A stretch of DNA of 64,000 nt from UBA8752 sp002336475 (GTDB lineage: Bacteria; Bacteroidota; Bacteroidia; Flavobacteriales_D; Sanyastnellaceae), in assembly GCA_943846755.1 (NCBI GenBank), contig OX044365.1:1798001-1862000 (forward strand), read 5' to 3'. The stretch's first letter is position 1. Every line of letters begins with the position of its first letter. Of this stretch, positions 17,995 through 26,733 are shown piece by piece. The notes below the pieces were generated by a model that made no database searches, was not told the origin of the DNA, and saw only the letters and a program-made list of their open reading frames with translations. Made by a program: the position numbers and the translations under genes.

Positions 17995-18744
17995 ATGTCC
18001 ATCAACATTCTCGTTACTGAGGACGAAAGCATCGTCCGTAAAGACATCGAACAAACCCTTGAGAAGATCGGGTACAATGTTGTGGGCGCTGCCGACAACG
18101 GAGAGGACGCGATTGACCTGGCTGTGAGATTGAGGCCTGATGTGATCCTTATGGACATCATGTTGAAGGGCGACATGAACGGCATTGCTGCAGCAGAGGA
18201 AATCAAGCGGACGCTGGATGTCCCGATTATCTTTTTGACGGCATACGCTGATCGCAGCACTTTGGGAGAAGCCAAGCTTGCTGAGCCGCACGGATACATC
18301 TTGAAGCCTTTCAAGGATGTGGACCTGCAGACCAGCATTGAAATGGCCATCCACAAGTTTTCTAAGGAGCAGGAGGCCCGTTTGGAAAACGAGTTTTTAC
18401 GGAACATGGCCGAGCATAAGGAGTCGGCAGAGTACCTGTTTGTGAAGAACCGCAGCCGGTTGATGAAGATTGACCACAACGACCTTCTTTTCATTGAGGC
18501 GCTGAAAGACTACGTGGTGGTTCATACGCCCGAGCAGAGTTTTACCATTCACAGCACCATGAAGGACGTGGAGAACAAGCTCAGTGAGCGCCGTTTTATG
18601 CGGGTCCACAGAAGCTATATCGTGAACCTCGACGCCATTCACAGCATCAAATACTCTATGATTCAAGTGCGGGACATGGAGAAGGAAATCCCCATTGGTG
18701 GCAGCTACAAGGACTTGCTTGCGAGCAGGATTAACTTGCTCTGA
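17995..18744 (+). CDS. LytTR-type response regulator
   Basis: 249 residues. Receiver domain at residues 1-125, with acidic pocket Glu9-Asp10, phospho-acceptor Asp54 in VILMDIML, and Lys in YILKPF. A LytTR DNA-binding domain occupies about 145-245 (YLFVKNRSRLMKI, VHRSYIVNLDAI). LytTR regulators bind direct repeats upstream of targets and commonly control envelope or extracellular functions. The gene is preceded by the histidine kinase, and a small inverted repeat GTTCGA/TCGAAC (17942-17958) lies in the gap. A strong terminator follows the stop, so the MORN-kinase-regulator unit ends here. Targets are unknown. Confidence 0.92.
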   Translation: MSINILVTEDESIVRKDIEQTLEKIGYNVVGAADNGEDAIDLAVRLRPDVILMDIMLKGDMNGIAAAEEIKRTLDVPIIFLTAYADRSTLGEAKLAEPHGYILKPFKDVDLQTSIEMAIHKFSKEQEARLENEFLRNMAEHKESAEYLFVKNRSRLMKIDHNDLLFIEALKDYVVVHTPEQSFTIHSTMKDVENKLSERRFMRVHRSYIVNLDAIHSIKYSMIQVRDMEKEIPIGGSYKDLLASRINLL

Positions 18745-18772
18745 ATCAATAAACCATCAGTAAAAAAGAAAA

Positions 18773-18799
18773 CCCCGGAGATCAACTCCGGGGTTTTTT
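18773..18799 (+). terminator. Rho-independent terminator after the LytTR regulator
   Basis: Perfect 8-bp stem CCCCGGAG/CTCCGGGG with a five-base loop, followed by six T residues. It lies 28 bases after the stop codon. Confidence 0.9.
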
Positions 18800-18802
18800 G
18801 TG

Positions 18803-18876
18803 CTCCCCCACCTGGACTTGAACCAGGGACCTACTGATTAACAGTCAGTCGCTCTAACCAGCTGAGCTATAGGGGA
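18803..18876 (-). tRNA. tRNA-Asn (anticodon GTT)
   Basis: A 74-nt cloverleaf on the minus strand: acceptor stem TCCCCTA/TGGGGGA, D arm with AGCTCAGCTGGTTAGAGC, anticodon arm CTGACTGTTAATCAG reading GTT, T arm with GGTTCAAGTCC. The 3' CCA is not encoded. It lies between the LytTR terminator and the PfkB gene. Confidence 0.95.
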
Positions 18877-18961
18877 ATGCTCAGTCCCACAAAATAGGGA
18901 GCGCAAAGATACGCCGTTTCTCTAATGATTGCAACGCTAAACGGCTCATAAAGGGGAGCAC

Positions 18962-18969
18962 TATCTTTG
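18962..18969 (+). promoter_or_regulatory. Candidate -7 box (TATCTTTG) for the PfkB gene
   Basis: A perfect match to the Bacteroidota -7 consensus TAnnTTTG, 17 bases before the ATG at 18987. No clear TTG is found at the expected distance upstream. Confidence 0.5.
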
Positions 18970-18986
18970 CGGCAGAATTTTTCGAC

Positions 18987-19949
18987 ATGTCATTTGATTC
19001 CTCCTCTGTGCTTGCTGTTGGCACCGTTGCGTTCGATACCATTCAGACACCCTTTGGTTCGAGAGAACGAATTGTGGGGGGTGCAGGGACATACATTGGT
19101 TGGTCGGCGAGCACCTTGGGTGTGCGAACGGGCCTGGTCAGTGTAGTGGGTGAAGACTTCGCCCAAGAAGAGCTGAACCGCATGCAGAATGCAGGCATGC
19201 TTGTGGAGGGCATTGAGCGCAAGGCAGGGGAGAAGAGCTTTTTCTGGTCAGGCTCGTACCACATGGACATGAACGGCCGGGATACTTTGGAGACGGAGCT
19301 CAATGTGCTGGCAGACTTTAAGCCGGTCATACCGGAGGAGTGGAAGGGGGCCAAGTGGCTGATGCTGGGCAACATTGATCCCAATTTGCAGGCCTCTGTT
19401 TTGGACCAACTGGAAGGCCGGCCGGAGCTTGTGGTATTGGACACCATGAATTTTTGGATGGACATTGCCATGGAGCCTTTGAAGGCTGTCATTGCGCGGG
19501 TCGATGTTCTGACGATCAACGATGAAGAGGCGCGCCAACTGTCAGGCGAGCGGAGCTTGATGAAAGCAGCGCGGTGCATCTTGAACATGGGACCACGCTA
19601 TTTGATCATCAAGAAAGGGGAGCATGGCGCGTTGTTGTTTCACAAGGGTGCAGACGGCGTGGAGTACTTCTTTTGTCCAGCGCTCCCATTAGAGGAAGTG
19701 GTGGATCCAACAGGAGCAGGAGACTCTTTTGCCGGCGGATTTATCGGGCACTTGGCTTCTGTGGGCAAGACAGACTTCGAAGCCATGAAAGAAGCGGTTG
19801 TTGTCGGAAGCGCCCTGGCCAGCTTTACCTGCGAATCCTTCGGTACCGAAGGCATTTCTTCTGTGGATTCAGGCGCTTTGAATGCCCGATTGCATCAATT
19901 CAGAAAAATGACGCGTTGGGAAGAGCAAAGGGTGGCCGTCGCCCTTTGA
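18987..19949 (+). CDS. PfkB/ribokinase-family sugar or nucleoside kinase
   Basis: 320 residues. The C-terminal PfkB signature DPTGAGDSFAGGF is at 240-252 with the catalytic base Asp246; the N-terminal glycine-rich substrate motif appears as RIVGGAGTYIGWSAS. The family phosphorylates sugars or nucleosides (ribose, adenosine, fructose 1-phosphate); the motifs do not settle the substrate. Its stop codon ends two bases before the end of the convergent M23 peptidase gene. A perfect -7 box precedes the start, and it appears to be a single-gene unit. Confidence 0.9.
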   Translation: MSFDSSSVLAVGTVAFDTIQTPFGSRERIVGGAGTYIGWSASTLGVRTGLVSVVGEDFAQEELNRMQNAGMLVEGIERKAGEKSFFWSGSYHMDMNGRDTLETELNVLADFKPVIPEEWKGAKWLMLGNIDPNLQASVLDQLEGRPELVVLDTMNFWMDIAMEPLKAVIARVDVLTINDEEARQLSGERSLMKAARCILNMGPRYLIIKKGEHGALLFHKGADGVEYFFCPALPLEEVVDPTGAGDSFAGGFIGHLASVGKTDFEAMKEAVVVGSALASFTCESFGTEGISSVDSGALNARLHQFRKMTRWEEQRVAVAL

Positions 19950-19950
19950 T

Positions 19951-20826
19951 TTAAGCGTTCAGATTGACCCGAAGAGCCGGGTCAACAGGAACCCCTTTTT
20001 CCCACCATTCAAAGTGAAGGTGGGGCCCCGTGCTGTGGTCCCCTGAGTTTCCGATGATGGCGATGACTTCGCCTTGGTCCACGCGGTCACCGGCATTGAC
20101 TTCAAGCCTGCTGTTGTGCATGTAGACCGAAAGTTTGTCTCCGGAATGCTGCAGGATGAGCGTATGGCCTCCTCCAGCGGTAAACCCCGCAAAAACAACG
20201 GTTCCCTTGCCAGCGGCCTTGACGGGGCTGTTCTCGGGAGCGACCAAGTCGATGCCCCAGTGTCCAATGGCAGGATTCCACCCGTCTGACACCCTTCCGT
20301 CGACAGGCGAGAGCCACAACCCGGTGTCGTCGAGTCCCCCGCTGCGACCAATGGAGAAGGCGTCTTCTTCGGCCACTTCCATGCGCAGGCGCTCCAACGA
20401 AGGGCTCGGGCTTTCAGTGGCGATGGGGTTGCTGACTGCAGGTCCTTCTTCAGAGGTTTCCATGAGGGAACTTGGCGAGATTCTACCTTCCAAGACGGCG
20501 ATCATGTTTTCGAGGTATTGGGCTTGAATGTCCAGTTCGCGAGACAACGAGTCGGTTGCCATCCAGGCATCCTTTTGCATTTGACGCGTTTCGGTGGAAA
20601 CATACCCGGGTACCACCCACTCTCGCAGTGGGGTTAAAGCGATGGCGGCATAGGTCAAGCCTATGACTGCGGCAACGGTGGCAGCAGCCATCCACCTCAG
20701 TTGTCCCGGCTTGACGCGCAGGGCCCACTTCTCTGCAAAAGTCCCTTCTTCTTGAAGAATCAGCCGGTAGTCGTTGCGCTTTTGATGCTTGCGCTTGGAC
20801 GGTTGGTGTGGCTTTTTTGAATTCAT
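19951..20826 (-). CDS. M23 family peptidoglycan endopeptidase (membrane-anchored)
   Basis: 291 residues. A basic N terminus (KRKHQKRNDYRLIL) is followed by one membrane helix around residues 45-65, then a short coiled segment and a C-terminal M23/LytM domain. Zinc ligands are visible as HWGIDLVAP (His-x3-Asp) and GPHLHFEWW (His-x-His), so it should be catalytically active rather than a degenerate regulator. Such enzymes cut peptidoglycan cross-links in growth or division. It is divergent from porW across about 150 bases and converges on the PfkB gene with a one-base gap. Confidence 0.9.
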   Translation of the reverse strand: MNSKKPHQPSKRKHQKRNDYRLILQEEGTFAEKWALRVKPGQLRWMAAATVAAVIGLTYAAIALTPLREWVVPGYVSTETRQMQKDAWMATDSLSRELDIQAQYLENMIAVLEGRISPSSLMETSEEGPAVSNPIATESPSPSLERLRMEVAEEDAFSIGRSGGLDDTGLWLSPVDGRVSDGWNPAIGHWGIDLVAPENSPVKAAGKGTVVFAGFTAGGGHTLILQHSGDKLSVYMHNSRLEVNAGDRVDQGEVIAIIGNSGDHSTGPHLHFEWWEKGVPVDPALRVNLNA

Positions 20827-20870
20827 CTGGGGTCAAAGATGGCAGAGAACACCTGAGTGTGACGGGTATT

Positions 20871-20904
20871 TTGCAGACGGGGCGACTCTATTGCAATATT
20901 TTCG
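20871..20904 (+). promoter_or_regulatory. Candidate promoter of porW
   Basis: TTG (20871-20873) and TATTTTCG (20897-20904) are spaced by 23 bases, within the Bacteroidota range, with the TAnnTTCG variant of the -7 box. The box is 36 bases before the first ATG in frame. Confidence 0.45.
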
Positions 20905-20973
20905 CGCCTGTTGAGTTGGCACAAGGCAGTGCAGCACATCATGCATCGAACCCCCACATCCAATCACCAGCCC

Positions 20974-23655
20974 ATGAGATCCAGGTGGAGTAGTCTGTTT
21001 TCAGGGTGGATCGTGTTCTCTCTTTTGTTGGTGTTCACAGTCATGTGGACCGGCTGCACCACGCAGCGGGATGGCCGATTCTACAGGGCGTATCACAACA
21101 CTACATCTCGGTTTAACGGCTTTCACTTTGCCCGACTGGCCATGGAAGAGGCCGATCAGAAATTGGCAGAGTCTCAAGAGGAAAATTGGGATGAAGTGAT
21201 TCCGCTTTTTCTCTATGGGACAGAGGATCAGGCTGACTTTTTATACCCGTTGATGGAGCGGGCCATTGAGAAATGCTCTCGGGTTGTGGACCGGCACGCC
21301 ATGACACCGCCATCCAGTCTGAAGAAGGATTTCAAGCGCCCCCAACTGAACCGGTGGATCGACGACAACTATACGATTATCGGAAAAGGCCACTTCTACA
21401 AGGGAGACTTTGTGAAGGCTGAAGAGGTGTTCAAGTATCTGCAGCGCAAACACAAGGAGCCTGACAGCCAAGTGGCAGCAGGGGCTTGGTTGGCGCGCAC
21501 CTACATGGCATTGGAAAACATGCCCAAGGCCAACTCGGCGCTGCTTAAAGCCGTCGGTGAGCGTGACGCATCGGACGCCTTGCGCGCGGATGCCTTTTTG
21601 GTACAGGCGGACTTTCAGCTTTCCCAAAGCAACATTGAAGAGGCCATGGGCTCCATAGAAAGGGCCATTCCCCTGATCAAGAAAAAGAAGGACCGGGCGA
21701 GGCCCATGTTTGTCTTGGCGCAATTGAAGCAGCGCTATGGCCGGAACCAGCAAGCCATTGACCTCTTCGAGGATGTGGTCAAACTGAAGACGCCATATGA
21801 AATGGAGTTCCAGGCCCGTATGCAGCAGGCATTGGCCTATGACCGAAGGGGGGGCAGAAGTGAAGAAATCAGGGAGTTGTTCTTCGACATGCTCGATGAC
21901 GACAAGAATGAGGACTACCGAGACCAGGTGTTCTACGCGTTGGCTCAAATTGAGCTCGAGGAGCTGAACCGCGAGGAGGGCATGGACTATTTGCGGGATG
22001 CATTGGCGGAGGATTCGGGAAACCGGAGGCCCCGCATGAAGAGCTTTTTGGCACTGGCTGACCTGCATTTAGAAGACCGCTCTTACGAATTGGCGCAAGC
22101 CTATTATGACAGCACCTTGGCCAATATGGACGAGGATCACCCTCGATACGCAGAGGTGCGCAACAACGCCAAGAGTTTGACTGAACTCGTGGAGCAGTTG
22201 ATTGTGATCGTGCGCAACGACAGCCTCAGGGAGCTTTGCGACTTGGATGAAGATGACCGGTTCGCGCGGTTGGAGGACATCATCGAGGGCCTGCGCATCG
22301 CTCAGGAAGAGGCACAGGCAGAATCGGACCGCTTGGCAGAAGAGGCCATTCAGGCCAGCTTTAATGGGCCGGGCAGCGCCACGGCTTTTTGGCCATACAA
22401 CCCCAGGCTTAGGACCGCTGGCCAATCGTTTTTTGTAGACCGCTGGGGAGACAGACCGCTGGAAGACGATTGGAGGCGCAGCCGAAAAATGGCTGCCGCA
22501 TTTGGAACCATTGAAGATGTGGTGGACGACGTGGCTTCTGTAGACTTGCTGTCCACCAGTGGGGAGCTGCCTACTCCAGAGGAGTTGATGGAGGGCTTGC
22601 CTTGTGATGAGGAACAGCGTGTTGAGGTTGATGTAGAGACGGCAACGGCGGTCTATCAAAGCGGAGTGATCTACAAGGAGAAGCTTGAAGACACCGACAA
22701 TGCGATTGAGGCTTGGGTGGACTTGTTGGACCGGTTCGAAGAGAGCGGGGAACATCCTTTGGCCCACTATCAGCTGTACCGGACTTACTTGTTTTTGGAG
22801 GAGACGGAGAATTATGCGAATCCGTTTTGCAGCACCTGCAATTCACAGTTTTGGGCAGACCAAATTTCATTGCGTTACCCTGACAGCGAATGGGCCCAGC
22901 TCGTTGAAGATCCAGATTTTGTGGACTTTGAGGAGCAGCGCAGGTTGGATGAGCTCGCGGCTTACGAGGCGCACATCATCCGCTATTATTCCCAAAAGGA
23001 TTATCAAGACATTCTGACGGAGATCAATGCCACCTTGGACACGGTGCCCAATCACACCCAGGAGTGCCGGTACCGATTCTTGAGGGCCCAGTGTATTGGG
23101 TGGCTTGACGGGCGTGCGCGCAGTCGGGACAATTACATCGATGCCCTCAAGCTGGTGGTGGCCAGTTGCGATTCTACAGAACAAGGCATGGCCGCCCGGG
23201 AAATCTTGGCTGGATTGGGAGTGGGTGAGAAGGGGCCCAAAGAAGAGAAAATGAACGGCGTTCCCACCCTTCCAGACGTTGGCAATTACACCGACAAGCC
23301 TGTTTTGGAGCATTACTTGGGTGTGATTATTCCCGTTAAGGATGGCGACGCAGAGGGCACCAAGGCTGCGCTTTCAGACTTTAACCGCCAGTACTTTGCG
23401 AGTGCTGAACTCAAGGTGACGAGCAACTTGTTGGACAGAGAGAACCAGTTGGTGCTGGTCAAACAGTTTGTCAGAAAGGACCGGGCGATGGATTACTACC
23501 GTGTTTTGACTGGAAACAGGGAATCCATGATTGACTTCAACACCAGTGGTTACAAGACTTTTGTGATCCACACGGAGAACTACGTCGAGCTCTTTAAGAG
23601 TAAAAATGTGGACGGTTACCGCATCTTCTTCGACCAATATTACCTTCGGGAGTGA
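20974..23655 (+). CDS. porW: Type IX secretion system periplasmic lipoprotein PorW/SprE
   Basis: About 893 residues from the chosen ATG at 20974, which directly precedes a lipoprotein signal (SGWIVFSLLLVFTVMWTGC); an ATG at 20941 and TTG at 20911 are also in frame. The mature protein starts with the segment RAYHNTTSRFNGFHFA, characteristic of PorW/SprE, and continues with many TPR-like helical pairs. PorW/SprE is needed for type IX secretion and gliding in Bacteroidota and is thought to link the outer-membrane translocon with the PorLM motor. Type IX sorted products are present in the same window (58355-59371 and probably the left-edge protein). Confidence 0.85.
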   Translation: MRSRWSSLFSGWIVFSLLLVFTVMWTGCTTQRDGRFYRAYHNTTSRFNGFHFARLAMEEADQKLAESQEENWDEVIPLFLYGTEDQADFLYPLMERAIEKCSRVVDRHAMTPPSSLKKDFKRPQLNRWIDDNYTIIGKGHFYKGDFVKAEEVFKYLQRKHKEPDSQVAAGAWLARTYMALENMPKANSALLKAVGERDASDALRADAFLVQADFQLSQSNIEEAMGSIERAIPLIKKKKDRARPMFVLAQLKQRYGRNQQAIDLFEDVVKLKTPYEMEFQARMQQALAYDRRGGRSEEIRELFFDMLDDDKNEDYRDQVFYALAQIELEELNREEGMDYLRDALAEDSGNRRPRMKSFLALADLHLEDRSYELAQAYYDSTLANMDEDHPRYAEVRNNAKSLTELVEQLIVIVRNDSLRELCDLDEDDRFARLEDIIEGLRIAQEEAQAESDRLAEEAIQASFNGPGSATAFWPYNPRLRTAGQSFFVDRWGDRPLEDDWRRSRKMAAAFGTIEDVVDDVASVDLLSTSGELPTPEELMEGLPCDEEQRVEVDVETATAVYQSGVIYKEKLEDTDNAIEAWVDLLDRFEESGEHPLAHYQLYRTYLFLEETENYANPFCSTCNSQFWADQISLRYPDSEWAQLVEDPDFVDFEEQRRLDELAAYEAHIIRYYSQKDYQDILTEINATLDTVPNHTQECRYRFLRAQCIGWLDGRARSRDNYIDALKLVVASCDSTEQGMAAREILAGLGVGEKGPKEEKMNGVPTLPDVGNYTDKPVLEHYLGVIIPVKDGDAEGTKAALSDFNRQYFASAELKVTSNLLDRENQLVLVKQFVRKDRAMDYYRVLTGNRESMIDFNTSGYKTFVIHTENYVELFKSKNVDGYRIFFDQYYLRE

Positions 23656-23690
23656 ATGTCAGCTGAGTAAGCGACAGGACCACATTTACT

Positions 23691-24122
23691 ATGGCACGAC
23701 AACGCACCAACGAAGTTTCCCTAGAGCAGGGCATAAACCGCATTGTGGAAGGGACCCATATGGAGGGCATTATTCGCAGTGAGGGAAGCATTAGAATCGA
23801 TGGATCTTTCAGTGGTGACATCCATACCGCTGGACGCCTTGTGATTGGAAAATCAGGCCGTATTGAAGGCCGCATCGATTGTATGGATTGTGAGTCGGAA
23901 GGACTTGTGTTGGGAGAATTGAGGGTTGCGGGGCTTTTGAGTCTCAAGGCGTCGAGCAGGGTGGATGGTGAAATCCAATACGGCAGGATGGCTGTAGAGG
24001 CTGGTGCCCAGGTGGTCGGCACGTGCCGTTTGGATGGAGAACAAGAACTACAATTGGCCAGTAAGGACGGTGACACTAGGATTGAAGATGCCCAAGAGTC
24101 GCGCCTCCAGCAATCCGCCTAA
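23691..24122 (+). CDS. Bactofilin (polymer-forming cytoskeletal protein)
   Basis: 143 residues. The central beta-helical repeat region (GTHMEGIIRSEGSIRIDGSF, then GRLVIGKSGRIEGRI, GELRVAGLLSL, SRVDGEIQYG) is the bactofilin domain, flanked by short flexible tails. Bactofilins polymerise without nucleotides and scaffold cell-shape or peptidoglycan enzymes, often paired with M23 peptidases; one lies 3 kb away. Its 3' end overlaps the AtpZ-like gene by 35 bases in another frame, so it is co-transcribed with the front of the ATP synthase group, an arrangement common in Bacteroidota. Confidence 0.92.
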   Translation: MARQRTNEVSLEQGINRIVEGTHMEGIIRSEGSIRIDGSFSGDIHTAGRLVIGKSGRIEGRIDCMDCESEGLVLGELRVAGLLSLKASSRVDGEIQYGRMAVEAGAQVVGTCRLDGEQELQLASKDGDTRIEDAQESRLQQSA

Positions 24123-24312
24123 AGGGGACAAAGGAGTGATGCGCCACATGGGACTGGCGGCTACACTTGCGGCGGGAATTGGCGGTGGAGCTTGGCTCGG
24201 CAGTCAATGGGACGAATCTTCGGGCCATGAATTACAGTGGGCGACGGCTTTGTGCGCCATGTTGGGTCTTGCGGCTTCTTTGACCGTGGTATTTCAAGAC
24301 TTAAAGCGATGA
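24088..24312 (+). CDS. AtpZ-like small membrane protein of the ATP synthase operon
   Basis: 74 residues starting at ATG 24088, inside the bactofilin gene. Two hydrophobic helices (HMGLAATLAAGIGGGAWLGSQ and TALCAMLGLAASLTVVF) with a short polar link match AtpZ/AtpI-type proteins found before atpB. These small proteins are linked to Mg/Ca handling or c-ring assembly in other bacteria. The stop overlaps the next start by four bases (ATGA). Confidence 0.75.
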   Translation: MPKSRASSNPPKGDKGVMRHMGLAATLAAGIGGGAWLGSQWDESSGHELQWATALCAMLGLAASLTVVFQDLKR

Positions 24313-24689
24313 AGTTTCATCTGATGAACGCGCTGACTGGGGCAGCGGGAATGATTTTGGTGTCCACCTTGGGAGAGCCATTGTTGACAGACGCTGTGCG
24401 TCTGCCTTTGCAAGCCGTGGTGGTGGTCCTTTTTTTAGTGACCCTTGTGCTTGAGCGCATGTTGAGGCCTAAAAAAGGCGTAACGCCTGGGGCACTGGTG
24501 AGAAATGTAATGGGAGCGACCCTCATCAAAATGATGTTGGTGATGACGGGAATCTTGTTTTATGTCGTCTTGGATGGTCCTGACCCCAGAAACTTTGCCA
24601 TCGCGGCCTACCTGCTGTATGCCTCATTTACAGCGATTCTTGTTGCAGAATCCATGCGCCATTCTGTGCCACCAACGGGCGGCGTTTGA
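24309..24689 (+). CDS. AtpI-like membrane protein of the ATP synthase operon
   Basis: 126 residues with four predicted membrane helices (NALTGAAGMILVSTLGE, LQAVVVVLFLVTLVLERM, LVRNVMGATLIKMMLVMTGIL, NFAIAAYLLYASFTAILVAE). Its place between AtpZ and subunit a fits AtpI, a helper in c-ring assembly, though sequence similarity to AtpI cannot be shown by eye. The start overlaps the previous stop. A gap of 113 bases to atpB contains a possible -7 box TATCTTCG (24742-24749), so atpB may have its own promoter. Confidence 0.65.
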   Translation: MKFHLMNALTGAAGMILVSTLGEPLLTDAVRLPLQAVVVVLFLVTLVLERMLRPKKGVTPGALVRNVMGATLIKMMLVMTGILFYVVLDGPDPRNFAIAAYLLYASFTAILVAESMRHSVPPTGGV

Positions 24690-24802
24690 TAGTTCTGTGT
24701 TCTCGGATGCGAAAAGGGTTCGGGGTAAGGAATACGGTGGCTATCTTCGCACCCAAATTCGCTACGGCGATGTTCGATACAACCCGGTCAAACAACGGCA
24801 TC

Positions 24803-25933
24803 ATGCGCTTTTCAATGAGGATCATGTCTCTTCTGTTGAGCTTAGGCTTTACCGGAAGTGTCTTGGCCTCTTCCGGAGGCGGAGAGAATCCTGATCCGGG
24901 CGAGTTTATCATTCATCACATTGCCGACGCGCACGACATTCACCTTTGGGGTGAAGGTCCTTCTGCCGTTCACATTCCCCTTCCCGTCATCTCATACTCT
25001 CCGGAGTACGGGGTGAGCATGTTCTCCAGTGCGCACTTGTTGCACCACGGTGAAGATCATGTCGACATGTCGGACCACGGCATGGAGGGGGCGCATGAAG
25101 AACACGCACCGCATGGCGGAAGTGGCCAATACCACTGCCACGAAACGGGACTGACCTACTCCTTGGATGGCAATGGGGCCCTGCACGCCCACAACAATGC
25201 CGGAGAGCACGTGCACGCTTACGACCTGTCCATCAGCAAGAGTGTGTTGGGCATGTTTATCGTGATTTTCATGATGCTGCTCATCTTCCCGCGAGTGGGT
25301 TCTGCATACAAGAAGAGGAAGGGCCAGGCCCCGAAAGGCTTGCAAAACGCACTCGAGCCCCTCATCCTGTTCATCCGCGACGAGGTGGCCGTTCCCAGCA
25401 TCGGCGCGAAAAAGGCCGATCGGTACCTGCCTTTTTTGCTGACCACGTTCTTCTTCATTTTCCTATGTAACCTCCTGGGCCTTGTTCCTTTTATCGGGGC
25501 ATTCAACGTCACGGGCACGGTAGGGGTCACATTGATTTTGGCCACGTTTGTCTTCATCATCACGACGGTGTCAGGCAACCGCCATTATTGGGGACACATC
25601 TTTTGGCCCCCAGGCGTCCCGCTCCCTATCAAGCTGATTTTGGTGCCCGTTGAGGTGGTCGGAATTTTGTTGAAGCCCGCGGTTTTGATGATCCGTTTGA
25701 CTGCGAACATCGGTGCCGGGCACATCATCATTTTGGCGCTGACATTTTTGGTCTTCATCATCAGTGATTACGGCGCTCATACGGCTGCCGGAATCGGAAC
25801 TGGAATATTTTCTGTGGCGTTCATGATTTTCATGTACTTCATCGAATTGCTTGTGGCGTTTTTGCAGGCATACGTTTTCACCCTTTTGGCGGCGCTGTAC
25901 TTCGGTGACGCGACCCAAGAGGCCCACCATTGA
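24803..25933 (+). CDS. atpB: F0F1 ATP synthase subunit a
   Basis: About 376 residues from ATG 24803; later ATGs at 24815 and 24824 are possible. It has a signal-like N terminus (MSLLLSLGFTGSVLASS) and a long periplasmic segment unusually rich in His (about residues 30-140), followed by the proton-channel helices. The essential Arg is in MIRLTANIGAGH. The N-terminal extension is typical of Bacteroidota subunit a and absent from the E. coli protein. It channels protons to the c-ring. It is followed after 33 bases by atpE. Confidence 0.95.
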   Translation: MRFSMRIMSLLLSLGFTGSVLASSGGGENPDPGEFIIHHIADAHDIHLWGEGPSAVHIPLPVISYSPEYGVSMFSSAHLLHHGEDHVDMSDHGMEGAHEEHAPHGGSGQYHCHETGLTYSLDGNGALHAHNNAGEHVHAYDLSISKSVLGMFIVIFMMLLIFPRVGSAYKKRKGQAPKGLQNALEPLILFIRDEVAVPSIGAKKADRYLPFLLTTFFFIFLCNLLGLVPFIGAFNVTGTVGVTLILATFVFIITTVSGNRHYWGHIFWPPGVPLPIKLILVPVEVVGILLKPAVLMIRLTANIGAGHIIILALTFLVFIISDYGAHTAAGIGTGIFSVAFMIFMYFIELLVAFLQAYVFTLLAALYFGDATQEAHH

Positions 25934-25966
25934 ACACAACCCAAATCAACCCCTAATCTCTTCCTT

Positions 25967-26209
25967 ATGGAACTCGCAATGATCCTCATGGAGGCTGCTA
26001 ACATCACCAAAGGCCTCGCTGGCATTGGTGCAGGTATCGCAGCCATTGGTGCTGGTGTCGGCATCGGTCGCATCGGCGGAAGCGCCCTCGAATCGATGGC
26101 CCGTCAACCCGAAATCAGCGGTGATCTCCGTGCGAACATGATTGTGGCTGCCGCTCTTGTAGAGGGTGCCGCTTTGTTCGCCATCATCGTCTGCTTCCTC
26201 GCAAGCTGA
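25967..26209 (+). CDS. atpE: F0F1 ATP synthase subunit c
   Basis: 80 residues, a helical hairpin. The Gly/Ala-rich first helix (GLAGIGAGIAAIGAGVGIG) and the polar loop ARQPE join the second helix with the ion-binding Glu66 in ALVEGAALFA. The sodium-type pattern (Gln in helix 1, Glu-Ser/Thr in helix 2) is absent, so protons are the expected coupling ion. A short A/C-rich leader precedes it; high expression is usual for this gene. Confidence 0.95.
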   Translation: MELAMILMEAANITKGLAGIGAGIAAIGAGVGIGRIGGSALESMARQPEISGDLRANMIVAAALVEGAALFAIIVCFLAS

Positions 26210-26231
26210 ACCGGGCTACAGCCTCAGTTCC

Positions 26232-26729
26232 ATGGAAGCGTTTCTGAATACCGTTTACGGTACCGTTTTTTGGTCGACCATCTCCTTTTTGGTGGTGTTG
26301 ATCTTGATGCGGCGTATGGCTTGGGGCCCGATTCTTCAAGGCTTGAAAGAGCGCGAAGAGGAAATCGATGGCGCCCTAAACAAGGCCAAAGAGGCGCGGG
26401 CAGAGATCGAGAATCTCCAGTCTGACAACGAGCGTCTTCTGCAGGAGGCTCGGGCTGAGCGCGACGGCATGTTGCGTGATGCTCGGGACATGTCGGATAA
26501 GCTTGTTGCGGACGCCAAGCAATTGGCCAAGGAAGAAGGTGAGCGCATGATCGTTCAGGCCAAACAGGCCATCGATGGTGAGCGCGCTGGAGCCGTGGCC
26601 GATCTTAAAGCCGAGGTGGCCAAGTTGAGCCTTGAAATTGCTGAGACGCTGGTTCGCCAGGAGCTCAGTGATGACGGGAACCAGCAGGCGCTCATCGGCC
26701 GAATGATTTCGGACTCCAAACTGAATTGA
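26232..26729 (+). CDS. atpF: F0F1 ATP synthase subunit b
   Basis: 165 residues from ATG 26232. One N-terminal membrane helix (TVFWSTISFLVVLILMRRM) with the family motif WGPILQGLKEREEEI is followed by a long charged coiled coil that forms the peripheral stalk. The gene is 22 bases after atpE and 4 bases before atpH. Confidence 0.93.
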   Translation: MEAFLNTVYGTVFWSTISFLVVLILMRRMAWGPILQGLKEREEEIDGALNKAKEARAEIENLQSDNERLLQEARAERDGMLRDARDMSDKLVADAKQLAKEEGERMIVQAKQAIDGERAGAVADLKAEVAKLSLEIAETLVRQELSDDGNQQALIGRMISDSKLN

Positions 26730-26733
26730 TCGA

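Noticed and set aside
21241..22068. 275-codon minus-strand open frame, and 22069-22767
   Set aside because: Shadows of the TPR region of porW; low-complexity and without recognisable motifs.
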